Made by a program: the position numbers and the translations under genes | The notes under the pieces: model-generated | Told to the model about the DNA's origin: nothing | The model's input: only the letters and a program-made list of their open reading frames with translations | Database searches by the model: none | Part shown: one piece after another, positions 30,126 through 38,156 of the stretch | Layout: each line of letters begins with the position of its first letter | How positions within the stretch are numbered: the stretch's first letter is position 1 | Assembly: GCA_963774445.1 (NCBI GenBank) | Contig: CAVZFC010000029.1 | Coordinates: 725,647-789,646, forward strand | Reading direction: 5' to 3' | Source of the DNA: CAVUQH01 sp963774445 | GTDB lineage: Bacteria; Myxococcota_A; Polyangia; Haliangiales; Haliangiaceae | Length of the DNA: 64,000 nucleotides

Positions 30126-31300
30126 TAGGCGCGGGACAGGAACCAGAACAGGCCGCAGGTCAGCGCGGCCGCGGAGCCGAGCTCGACGGTCAGGCGCTCG
30201 GCGCCGGCGCGGCGAGCCAGGCGCAAGAGCGGCCAGGCCGCGACGACGATCGTCAGCTGGCCCAGCTCGACGCCGATGTTGAAGCCCAGCAGCGCGGGCA
30301 CCGGTGAGCCGGCGCCGATGGCGCCGTGACGCAGCGCCGCGGCAAAGCCGAAGCCGTGGACCAGGCCGAACAGCGCCGCCACGGCGATGCGAGCCCGGAT
30401 CGGGTGACCGCGTTTCGCCGCCAGCGCGAAGTAGCAGGCGCCGAACAGCGCGCAGCCGAGGAGCGCCAGCCGGGGCACGGCGCCACCGCCGGCCAGCGAC
30501 AGGGCGAAGACGCCGGCGACCACCAGCGCGGGCGCGCGGGCGCCAGCGGCCCCGCGCAGCCATACGTTCTCGACCGCGACGAAGACGATCGACAGGCCGA
30601 TCAGCGCCTCGATCGCCGCCGGCGCCGGCGTCACGCCGAACACCGCCAGCGCCAGCGTCGCGCTGTGCCCCAGCGTGAAGCCGGTGATGACGAACGCCAG
30701 CTCGCGCACGCTGCCGGCCACCAGCAGCAGCGCCAGCAAGAACACCAGGTGGTCGGCACCGCTCCAGACGTGGTGGGCGCCGACGGCGACGAAGCGAAGC
30801 ACCCGCTCCAGCGCCGGCGCCGGCCGCGGCGTGCCGTGCCAGGTGACCTGGCGGCGGTCGCGCGACAGCGCCACGTCCACCGGGTCGGCGGCGCCGCGCT
30901 TGACCTCGGCGATGTGCAGGTGACCGGCAAATCGGTCGAACAACAGATCGCTGCGCAGGGTCAGCGCGGCGGCGGGATCGTCGGGGCAGGTCAGCGCCCA
31001 CTCGAAGCGGCGCCAGCCAGGCGATGACGCCAGCGCCCGCGCGCTGCCGGGCTCGAGCGTGCAGCGGCTGCCGCCGACCGACAGCGCCATGGCGCCCGCC
31101 GCGTAGGCCGCCAGCGCGCCGGGCGCACGCAGCGATGGGTCGGTCTCCAGCGCGTTGGCGTCCAGCGCCGACAGCTCCAGGGTGACGTCGGCGCGACCCG
31201 GGCCGAGCACCCAGCTCGAGTACGAGGTGCTGCGGCTGTGCGCGCCCGCCGGCGCCGCGGCCGCCGCGACCAGGAGCAGCGCCAGCGCGACCCGCTTCAC
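30122..31300 (-). CDS. HupE/UreJ-family membrane protein
   Basis: 392 aa, GTG start overlapping the PpiC stop (GTGA). A signal peptide ending AGAHS is followed by a periplasmic domain of about 150 residues. Seven hydrophobic segments then carry the HupE/UreJ signatures HHVWSGADHLVFLLALLL, GFTLGHSATLALAVFG and GLVHGFGFAAAL. HupE proteins are proposed nickel or cobalt permeases; the conserved His/Asp residues in these helices are present. It is the last gene of the TetR-DUF3604-PpiC-HupE operon. Metal transport is a family-level inference. Confidence 0.88.
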   Translation of the reverse strand: MKRVALALLLVAAAAAPAGAHSRSTSYSSWVLGPGRADVTLELSALDANALETDPSLRAPGALAAYAAGAMALSVGGSRCTLEPGSARALASSPGWRRFEWALTCPDDPAAALTLRSDLLFDRFAGHLHIAEVKRGAADPVDVALSRDRRQVTWHGTPRPAPALERVLRFVAVGAHHVWSGADHLVFLLALLLVAGSVRELAFVITGFTLGHSATLALAVFGVTPAPAAIEALIGLSIVFVAVENVWLRGAAGARAPALVVAGVFALSLAGGGAVPRLALLGCALFGACYFALAAKRGHPIRARIAVAALFGLVHGFGFAAALRHGAIGAGSPVPALLGFNIGVELGQLTIVVAAWPLLRLARRAGAERLTVELGSAAALTCGLFWFLSRAY

Positions 31301-32067
31301 AGGCGATCCTCGCGCACCACCACCTGCGACCGCGCCCGCTGGCGGTCGAGGAACGAGCGCAGCGCCCGGTCGCCGGCGCGGCGGCTCCACTCGGCGCGCA
31401 CGCGATCTTCGATCGCCGCCAGCGGCGGGAGCGCGCCGTCTTCGCGCGCCACCAGCGCCAGCACGACGAAGCCGCCGTCCCGCGGCAGCGGCGCCGTCGC
31501 CTGTCCCGGCGCCAGCGCGCCGACCGCCGCCAGCCCCGCCGGGCCCAGGTATTCGCGCAGCTTGTTCGGCGGCACCGGCCCGTCCGGCGGCGCCGGCGGC
31601 GCGACGGCGTGGTCGCCGGCGAAGAAGAGCTGGCGCACGTGCAGGCGTACGGGCGCGCGGAAGTAGTCGGCGTTGTCGGCGTAGAAGCGCTCGAGCACCG
31701 CGCGGCCGGGCCTCTTCGCCCGGCGCCCGCGGGCGACGACCAGGTCGATCACCGCCGACGACAGCTGCGCCGACAGCCGCCCGTCGGTGCGCGGCAGATC
31801 GAGCTCGATGCCGCGCTCGACCAGCAGGCGCTCGTCGATCAGCCGGTCGATCACCCGGCGGCGCAGCGTCGCGTCTGCCGGCCGGCGCGGATCGGCGACC
31901 GCCGCCAGCGCGCGCTGGTAATCTTCGCCGCTGATCGCCCGGCCGTCGACGGTGGCGACGGCGCCGTCGGGCACCCGCTCGGGCGCGGCGCCGCGGCCGA
32001 CGCCGGCGATGACCATGGCCACGCCGCACGCGGCGCCGGCGACCAGCGCCAGCTCGCCGCGAGTCAC
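31297..32067 (-). CDS. PpiC/SurA-like periplasmic peptidyl-prolyl isomerase
   Basis: 256 aa, GTG start, GTGA overlap with the DUF3604 gene. An N-terminal hydrophobic anchor (about residues 5-24) precedes a SurA-type helical domain (VDGRAISGEDYQRAL, RRRVIDRLIDERLLVERGIE). The rotamase-like part (RLHVRQLFF ... LAPGQATAPLPRDGGFVVLALV) is somewhat shortened, so catalytic activity is uncertain. Its place between two exported proteins suggests a dedicated foldase. Confidence 0.82.
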   Translation of the reverse strand: MTRGELALVAGAACGVAMVIAGVGRGAAPERVPDGAVATVDGRAISGEDYQRALAAVADPRRPADATLRRRVIDRLIDERLLVERGIELDLPRTDGRLSAQLSSAVIDLVVARGRRAKRPGRAVLERFYADNADYFRAPVRLHVRQLFFAGDHAVAPPAPPDGPVPPNKLREYLGPAGLAAVGALAPGQATAPLPRDGGFVVLALVAREDGALPPLAAIEDRVRAEWSRRAGDRALRSFLDRQRARSQVVVREDRL

Positions 32068-34331
32068 GGCGTCACCCCGGCGTCGGTGTCGCCGGCGGGC
32101 GCCGTCGGATGGAGGAAGATCGGCGACGACCACGCCCGCTCTTCGATGTCGGCCAGGCAGTCGTCGGCGTACGGCGTGCGGTAGTCGCCGTAGCACGGCT
32201 TCAGCGTCTTGCACTCGGCGTCGGCGCAGCGCAGGTTGCCGCCGTTGACCGCCGGCGTCGGCTCCTGGATGGCGCGCACGTAGTAGACGACGTCGCGCCC
32301 GCCGGCGAGAAAGTCGGGATCGTCGAACTCGACCCGGCAGCTGTCGGTGCCCGGGCAGTCGAAGCTCTTCCAGCTGTCCTCGATCAGCGGCGCGATCGGC
32401 TCGTCGTCGCGCACCTGCGGGCGGATGCGCACCACCTCGATCCGCTCGATGCGCAGCCGCTCGTCGCCCGGGTTGTAACACTCGCCGGCGCACAGTCGCT
32501 GGAACCGCTCCGGTGACAGGCCACCGGCGGTGTCGGCCGGGCAGCCGGGCTTCTGCTTGTAGGCGCCGGCGGCGCGGACGACGAAGTGCGGGTTGGCCGG
32601 CAGCGACGCCACCGAGCCCATCGGCGCCGTGCCGTCGGGGCCGTTGGTCAGATCGAACCACAGCAAGATGCGCGGCCCCGAGGTGCCGTACACCTCGCGC
32701 CGCTTCAGCGCCGCCCAGATGGCGTCGCGGCTGCGGCCCTCGCTGTGCACCGCCACCAACCCGCCGGTCATGAAGAACGAGCCCTGCCGCTCGATGTCGA
32801 GGAGCTGGAACGGCGGGATCGACAGCAGCTCGTCGCGGGTGTAGGCGCGCGGCTCCTTGCTCCTGGCCGGCGGCGCGCCCATGACGCGGTCGCGCCACGC
32901 CTTGCTGCGCGGACCGGCCGCCTCGGTCATCTTGCGCCGGTCGTACTCCTTGTAGCCGGTGCCGGGGCGCGCGCTGTGGTTGTCGCTGGAGCCGATGAAA
33001 CCGAAGCGCTCGTGGATCGGCGCCGACGGATCGTCGAAGTCGCCGCGGGCCAGGATGTACTGCACCGAGCCGCCCGGGCGGGTGGTGAACGTCGGCGCGA
33101 AGCAGTCGCTGCACTGGCCGCAGCCGCGCCAATCCTCGACCGTGGCGCCGGGCACCGTGAGCCGTCCGCCGGCGCCGGCGTTGGCGTAGTCCCGGCGCGC
33201 CTCGGCGACGCGCTTCTCGCACACCGCCGATTTCGGATCGTCGCAGCGCTCGCGGATCAGCTCACCGGCGCGCCAGCAGCACGGCTCGTAGCCGTCCGAT
33301 GGCGCCGGGCAGCTCCACTGATCGCCCTGCTTCACCACCGCGCGCCACGGCCGGTACTCCTCGGAGTTGCCGTGGCCCGAGTAGATCTCGATCAGGTTCT
33401 GGTACTTGTCGCTGCGCTGATCGGCGTGGAGCTGCTTGTCCCAGGTGTAGCCGGGTGGCGTGTAGAAGCCCCAGGTCGAGCCGTGGGGAATGACGATGGT
33501 GTCGAGGCCCCACTCGTCGAGCTTGGCGAACAGCTCCTTGGGCGTGGCCGCCGACTCGCGACAGTCGGCCGGCAGCTCGGGCGACGGCACGCCGGTCGGA
33601 CAATCGTCGACGCTCTTCATCTCGCGGGCGTACTTGGCCAGGTCCAGGTAGCGCTGCCGGTGGGAGAACTCGCGGATAGGAATCCCCAGCAGCGTCAGCT
33701 TGGGAATGCCGGTGCCGGCCTTGAACGCCGCCGCCGCCGCGCCCGCCGCCGCGATCGGCCGGGCCGGCAGGTCGTGCTCGCCGATGCCGTGGAAGATGAC
33801 GTTCTTGTGGCCGTAGTGCTCTTCCGGCGTCGGCCCGACCTGCGACCACTCGTAGCCCATGTATGCCACCAGGTCCGGATCGGCGGCGTCGCCGGCGACC
33901 GCGTTGCACTGGCGGATCGACTCCACCGACTCGCGCCAGTGGGCCGGCGTCATCGACTCGGCGTGGTCGGTCAAGGCAAAGAAGTCGAGCGACGAGCAGT
34001 AGCGGGCGTAGTCACAGGCGTCGGCCGGCGGATGCGCGCCCTCGCCGCTGGTCAGCGGCAGGCTGCGCAGGAACGCGTCGGCCGAGAAGGTGGTGTGGAC
34101 GTGCAGGTCGCCGAACAAGATCTGCTTGGTCGGGCGCTCGGCTTCGGGGAAGGCCGCGCCCGCCGCCTTCTGCCGGGCCGCCCGCGCCGCGACCACCGGC
34201 GCCGGCAACACCGCGCCGCGAATGATCCCCGGGCCTTCGTGCTTGCCGCCGCCGTAGACGATCCAGCCCGCGCCGCCCACCAGCGCGAGGAACGCGCCGA
34301 ACCCGATCAGCCCTTTTTTCCAGCGTCTCAC
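32064..34331 (-). CDS. DUF3604 secreted PHP-like metal-dependent hydrolase
   Basis: 755 aa, GTG start, GTGA overlap with the TetR gene. A single N-terminal membrane anchor (residues 7-26) is followed by a large exported domain. The metal-site start GDLHVHT (residues 74-80), FFALTDHAE, and a later NHSARPGTGYKEYDRR region follow the PHP-like arrangement of DUF3604. Many cysteines are present. The family has no established substrate; a phosphoesterase-like hydrolase is the best inference. The neighbours (foldase, HupE) would suit an exported metalloenzyme. Confidence 0.88.
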   Translation of the reverse strand: MRRWKKGLIGFGAFLALVGGAGWIVYGGGKHEGPGIIRGAVLPAPVVAARAARQKAAGAAFPEAERPTKQILFGDLHVHTTFSADAFLRSLPLTSGEGAHPPADACDYARYCSSLDFFALTDHAESMTPAHWRESVESIRQCNAVAGDAADPDLVAYMGYEWSQVGPTPEEHYGHKNVIFHGIGEHDLPARPIAAAGAAAAAFKAGTGIPKLTLLGIPIREFSHRQRYLDLAKYAREMKSVDDCPTGVPSPELPADCRESAATPKELFAKLDEWGLDTIVIPHGSTWGFYTPPGYTWDKQLHADQRSDKYQNLIEIYSGHGNSEEYRPWRAVVKQGDQWSCPAPSDGYEPCCWRAGELIRERCDDPKSAVCEKRVAEARRDYANAGAGGRLTVPGATVEDWRGCGQCSDCFAPTFTTRPGGSVQYILARGDFDDPSAPIHERFGFIGSSDNHSARPGTGYKEYDRRKMTEAAGPRSKAWRDRVMGAPPARSKEPRAYTRDELLSIPPFQLLDIERQGSFFMTGGLVAVHSEGRSRDAIWAALKRREVYGTSGPRILLWFDLTNGPDGTAPMGSVASLPANPHFVVRAAGAYKQKPGCPADTAGGLSPERFQRLCAGECYNPGDERLRIERIEVVRIRPQVRDDEPIAPLIEDSWKSFDCPGTDSCRVEFDDPDFLAGGRDVVYYVRAIQEPTPAVNGGNLRCADAECKTLKPCYGDYRTPYADDCLADIEERAWSSPIFLHPTAPAGDTDAGVTP

Positions 34332-34927
34332 GATCCACCTCCGGCCGGCGCCAGCAGCGCGCCGAGCATCCGCTCCATCACCCGCCGCGCTTCGTCAACG
34401 GACAAACCCTGATTGCCGCGCAGCTCGTGCCACGCCGACCAGCTCGCGGTCAGCGCGGCGGCACTGGTCAGCTCGGCCCGCGCCCGCCCGCGGCGGCGCC
34501 CCAGCTCACGGGCGAACACCCGCTCGACCTGCTCGCGCTTGAGCCGGCGCCACGCCGACATCGTCTGCTGCAGCTGCGCGGAGAACGGCTCTTCCAGCTG
34601 CGCGGCCCGCCGCACCGGAGCAATCGCCTCCAAGAGATCGGCGCGCTCGCGGCAAAACGCGCGCAGTCGCTTGCCCAGCGGGCCGTCCTGCGCGACCGCG
34701 CGAATGCCGCGGCTGATGCGCCGGTTCTGCAGCGCCGCGGCCGCCGCGAACAGCGCCTCGCGCTCGCGGTAGTGGAGGTGCACCAGCCGCAGCGACACCC
34801 CGGCGCGGTTGGCGACCTCCTGCCGCGTCGGCCGCAGGTTGCCCTCGTCGAGCAGCGACAGCACCGCCGCGGCCACCGCTTCCCGCGACCGCTCGGCGCG
34901 CGCAACCCGTCCGTCGGAGCTGGTCAC
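34328..34927 (-). CDS. TetR-family regulator heading the DUF3604 operon
   Basis: 199 aa. The N-terminal helix-turn-helix shows RSREAVAAAVLSLLDEGNLRPT, then VANRAGVSLRLVHLHYRERE. The C-terminal half is helical and Arg/Ala-rich. Its stop overlaps the DUF3604 GTG start, so regulator and enzyme are translationally coupled. An imperfect palindrome lies 17-35 bases before its start. Ligand unknown. Confidence 0.86.
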   Translation of the reverse strand: MTSSDGRVARAERSREAVAAAVLSLLDEGNLRPTRQEVANRAGVSLRLVHLHYREREALFAAAAALQNRRISRGIRAVAQDGPLGKRLRAFCRERADLLEAIAPVRRAAQLEEPFSAQLQQTMSAWRRLKREQVERVFARELGRRRGRARAELTSAAALTASWSAWHELRGNQGLSVDEARRVMERMLGALLAPAGGGS

Positions 34928-34943
34928 GCCCCGGAGATAACAA

Positions 34944-34962
34944 TTTGCACGCTATGTGTAAA
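34944..34962. promoter_or_regulatory. Candidate operator for the DUF3604-operon TetR
   Basis: TTTGCAC (34944-34950), a 5-base spacer and GTGTAAA (34956-34962) form an inverted repeat with one mismatched pair. It lies in the only AT-rich stretch between the gspC stop and the TetR start, which is also where a promoter is expected. Confidence 0.5.
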
Positions 34963-34977
34963 TAGTTTTCTGCGCGG

Positions 34978-35880
34978 TCAGCGGAGGTCGAGGGTCAGAG
35001 TCACCGGCTTGCCGTTGCGCAGCACCGTGGCGGTCACCCGGCTCTGGCTCTGCAGCGCGGCATAGGCCTCGAGCGCAGAGTTGGCGCTGGTCAGCTGGTG
35101 GCCGCCGACGTCGTGGAGCACGTCCCCCCGCTGCAGCCCGATGGCCGTGGCGATCGAGTCGCGGCGGGCGTACAAGAGCTTGAAGCCCTGGATCTCGCCC
35201 CCTTCCATGGCCGGGGCGAAGCGGACCGAGCGCTGGGCCGCCGGGTTGGAGACCAGCTCGCCGACCAGCTTGCGGTCGACCTCGTAGTGGTTGTCGCCCA
35301 CCGCGCGCACCCGATCGGCATACGGCTCGGCCGCCGCGTCGGGCCGGGCCGCGGGACCGCGCCCGCTATCGGCCACCACCACGGGCGCGGGCGCGGCGAG
35401 CAACGTCACCCGCTCGAGCCGTCCCGTCGCCTTGTTGGTGAACACCGCATCGGCGCCGCTGATCGCTTCCAGCTTGCCGGCGCCGGGAATCGGGTCGCCG
35501 ATCCAGTAGCCGCCCTGCTCGCCGCTGTCGCGGTTGCGAATGGTGGCAAACGAGTACGCCGGCCGCGACGCCAGGCTGGTCGCCACCAGCTCGAGCGGCA
35601 GCGACGTGAGCGGAATCCCACCTTCCGGCACGCCCGGCCCCGGCTCCGGCGCCGCCGTGCAGGTCGAGCAGAACATGTTGCGCGCGACCATGGCGTCGCC
35701 GTCTTTGGTCGGCCGCGGCGCCGGCGCCCGAGCCGGCCCGGAGGGAACCGGTTCGAACGCCGGCGCCTCGATCCGACGCGCCTGCACCAGCTGCTCTGCC
35801 CCGGACCACGCCAGGAGTGCGCAGGCCAGGAACGCGATCGCTCCGACCAACCAGAAATGCCTGCGCACGATGACCAGCAC
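34978..35880 (-). CDS. gspC: Type II secretion GspC-like protein with PDZ domain
   Basis: 300 aa from the GTG at 35880. An inner-membrane helix (about residues 7-24) is followed by a Pro-rich linker and an HR domain beginning VARNMFCSTC. HR features include LELVATSLASRPAYSFATI and GEQGGYWIGDPIPG. The C-terminal PDZ domain has AMEGGEIQGFKLLYARRDSIATAIGLQRGDVL. GspC links the inner-membrane platform to the GspD secretin. No other gsp genes are nearby. The start is uncertain; a longer in-frame extension to 35991 lacks family features. Confidence 0.85.
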   Translation of the reverse strand: MLVIVRRHFWLVGAIAFLACALLAWSGAEQLVQARRIEAPAFEPVPSGPARAPAPRPTKDGDAMVARNMFCSTCTAAPEPGPGVPEGGIPLTSLPLELVATSLASRPAYSFATIRNRDSGEQGGYWIGDPIPGAGKLEAISGADAVFTNKATGRLERVTLLAAPAPVVVADSGRGPAARPDAAAEPYADRVRAVGDNHYEVDRKLVGELVSNPAAQRSVRFAPAMEGGEIQGFKLLYARRDSIATAIGLQRGDVLHDVGGHQLTSANSALEAYAALQSQSRVTATVLRNGKPVTLTLDLR

Positions 35881-36028
35881 ACCCCGAGCAGGTTCAATCC
35901 CAATGCCAGGTGCGAACCGGCCGCTTTCGGGTACTTGCCCCCGCCCCCGCGCCAATCCGCGTGCCGTTTTGGCGCCAGCCGCCGGCCGCACGACGCCAGG
36001 GTGTCAATCTGGCTATCCTCGCCCCGCG

Positions 36029-36634
36029 ATGCTTCGCGCTGTTCTTCTCGCCGGGCTGATCACGCAGGGGTGTGCGGCTGCCCCCGTGAGCACGGGAACG
36101 CCGACGGCCCCGACCGCGGCTCGCCGGGATGTGACGCGCGATGCCGGTGTCGTTTCCAGCGATGCGGCAACGAGCGTCGAGATCTGCGGCAAGTCAGGGC
36201 CACGTGACGCCCAGGTGTTTTCGTGCCCGGGTCGTGTGGGCGCGCCACCCGACGTCAACCTCGCCTACCTCAACGAGCTGACCGAGCTGCGCAAGATCGA
36301 TCTCAGCAATACGCATCCGCTCAATCGCTGGTCGATCGCTCACCTGCCCAAGCTGGAAACGCTGATCCTTCAGGGCGCCGGCTTGAAGAATCTCGGCTTC
36401 CTGCGCGGGCACGCGACGTTGCGCTCGCTCGACGTCGGCGGCAACGAGCTGACCTCGCTCGAAGACATCGTCACCCTGCCCGCGCTCGCCCAGTTGAGCG
36501 TGGGCTCGAACCCCCTTTCCGAGATTCCCTCGCTGAGGCTCGTGGTCGTTCCCAGAGGGATCCCCGAGACCCAGCTGGATGCATTGCGCCAGGCGAATCC
36601 CGAGTTGGAGATCCGCATCGGCCGCAACCAGTAG
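36029..36634 (+). CDS. Leucine-rich-repeat lipoprotein
   Basis: 201 aa. The signal ends in lipobox ITQGCAA, and a Thr/Ala/Asp linker follows. About four LRR units come next (LTELRKIDLSNTH, LPKLETLILQGAG, HATLRSLDVGGNELTSL, LPALAQLSVGSNPLSEI). The repeats resemble InlJ/RanGAP-like LRRs. Such proteins usually bind other proteins; the partner is unknown. The gene converges with the EamA gene, with a 6-base gap. Confidence 0.82.
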   Translation: MLRAVLLAGLITQGCAAAPVSTGTPTAPTAARRDVTRDAGVVSSDAATSVEICGKSGPRDAQVFSCPGRVGAPPDVNLAYLNELTELRKIDLSNTHPLNRWSIAHLPKLETLILQGAGLKNLGFLRGHATLRSLDVGGNELTSLEDIVTLPALAQLSVGSNPLSEIPSLRLVVVPRGIPETQLDALRQANPELEIRIGRNQ

Positions 36635-36640
36635 CTTTGG

Positions 36641-37577
36641 TTACGCAGCCGGGCGGCCGCGGAAGACGTTGTAGACGCCGAGCAGCACCAGGGCGGCGCC
36701 GATCCAGGTGGTCGGCGACAGCGGCTCGCCGAGAAGCCACCAGCCGAGGATGACGGCGACGACCGGGTTGACGTAGGCGTGGGTCATCACCAGGTCGGTG
36801 GGCAACAGGCGCAGGGCGATCATGTAGCTGCCGAAGCCGACGACGCTGCCGATGACGATCAGGTAGGCGAGCGCGTAGAGCGCTTCGGTTGAACGGGGTC
36901 GCCGCGGGCTCGCCGCGCAGCAGCGACACCAGGCCGAAGCCGACGCCGCCGAACAGCAGCACCCAGCCGGAGCTGACGGTGGCGTCAACGGTGCTCGGGC
37001 GCCGGCTGCCGTAGACCGAGCCGACGGCCCACGACAGCGCGGCCAGGGTCAGCGCGATCATGCCGCCCAGCACCGCGGCGCCGCCGGCGCGCAGCTCGGG
37101 GACGCTGAGCGCGGCGATGCCGGCGACGCCGAGGATCAGGCCGAGCACGGCGCGGCGGCTGGGGGCGCGCCGGGCCAGGCCGGCGTCGAGCAGCGCGGCA
37201 AAGATCGGCATCGCGCCCATCAGCAGCGCGCCGTAGCCGGAGCTGGTGCGGGTCAGCGCCCAGACGACCAGGCCGTTGCCGCCCAGCCACAAAAGGGTGC
37301 CGAGGGTGGCGTGGGTGAGCAGCTCGCGGCCGGGCATGCGCACGGCGCGGCCGGTGGCCGCGGCCCAGCCGAGCATCAGCGCGCCGGCGGTGCCCAGGCG
37401 CAGGGCGCCCAGGGCGAACGGCGGCATCCCGCCCTCGGGAGAGACGGCGACGTGGATCGCCAGGTAGGTCGAGCCCCAGACCAGGTAGACGACCGCGAGG
37501 AAGAACAGACCCTTCCAGGGGATTCGCCGGCGAACGGCAATCAGCCCCGCAGACTGAATTGTATTTGACCGCTGCAT
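36641..37577 (-). CDS. EamA/DMT exporter (YedA-like), with a frameshift
   Basis: Inner-membrane exporter, about 311 aa once one surplus base near 36888-36892 is removed. The N-terminal half (MQRSNTIQ start; VYLVWGSTYLAIHVAV; LLWLGGNGLVVWAL) is in one frame up to GEPAATPF. The rest (TEALYALAYLIVIGSVVGFGS, YVNPVVAVILGWWLLGEPL) is in another and ends at a natural stop. The start is preceded by AGGGA. It diverges from an Lrp-family gene 28 bases away, a common arrangement for amino-acid exporters. Confidence 0.85.
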
Positions 37578-37593
37578 CGCTTTCCCTTGTAAT
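37565..37593 (+). promoter_or_regulatory. Possible sigma70-type promoter of the Lrp-family gene
   Basis: TTGACC (37565-37570) and TGTAAT (37588-37593) are separated by 17 bases, with the ATG of the regulator at 37606. It overlaps the start of the divergent EamA gene and lies in a locally AT-rich stretch, so Lrp binding here could control both genes. Identified by eye only. Confidence 0.4.
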
Positions 37594-37605
37594 ATTCGGT
37601 GAGCG

Positions 37606-38115
37606 ATGACTCCATCGAATAGAAATCGGAAGGACGAGCCGGAAATCGAGCTGGACCGAATCGACGGCGAAATCATCGATGCGCTGCAGAACGATGCGCG
37701 GCTGTCGAACAAGGAGTTGGCCGGGCGCATCGGTTTAGCGCCATCCAGCACGCTGGCGCGCGTTCGGCGGTTGCGCGATGCCAACGTCCTGCGCGGCTAT
37801 CACGCGGTGGTCGATCCGGGGGTGCTGGGGATCGGCATCGAGGCGATCTCAGCGGTCAGGCTGACCCAGCACTCGCGCGACAACTTCCGCACCTTCTTCG
37901 ACCACTGCATGACGCTGCCGGAAGTGGTGGCGGTCTATCAGGTGGCCGGCGCCGACGACTTCTTGATCCACCTGGCGGTGCGGGATGCGGACCACATGCA
38001 CGACGTGGTGCTCGACGGGCTGAGCACGCGGCCGGAGGTGGGACACATCGAGACGGCGCTGATCTTCAAGCACTCGCACAAGCACCGGCTGCCGCAGTAC
38101 CGCGGCGGCGACTGA
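37606..38115 (+). CDS. Lrp/AsnC-family transcriptional regulator
   Basis: 169 aa. The N-terminal winged helix-turn-helix (LDRIDGEIIDALQNDARLSNKELAGRIGLAPSS, residues about 17-50) is preceded by a charged tail of about 15 residues. The RAM ligand/oligomer domain follows (GIEAISAVRLTQ, VVAVYQVAGADDFLIHLAVRD, HIETALIF). Divergent placement against an EamA exporter suggests it senses the exported amino acid. Confidence 0.93.
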   Translation: MTPSNRNRKDEPEIELDRIDGEIIDALQNDARLSNKELAGRIGLAPSSTLARVRRLRDANVLRGYHAVVDPGVLGIGIEAISAVRLTQHSRDNFRTFFDHCMTLPEVVAVYQVAGADDFLIHLAVRDADHMHDVVLDGLSTRPEVGHIETALIFKHSHKHRLPQYRGGD

Positions 38116-38120
38116 ATCAG

Positions 38121-38156
38121 CCCTTCGACTGCGCGCTCCGCGCGCTCCGCTCAGGG
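38121..38156. repeat. REP-like inverted repeat
   Basis: CCCTTCGACTGCGCGCTCCG followed by CGCGCTCCGCTCAGGG, same family as at 12360 and 41751. It lies in the convergent gap between the Lrp-family gene and NDH-2 and covers the last codons and stop of the NDH-2 gene. Confidence 0.65.
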
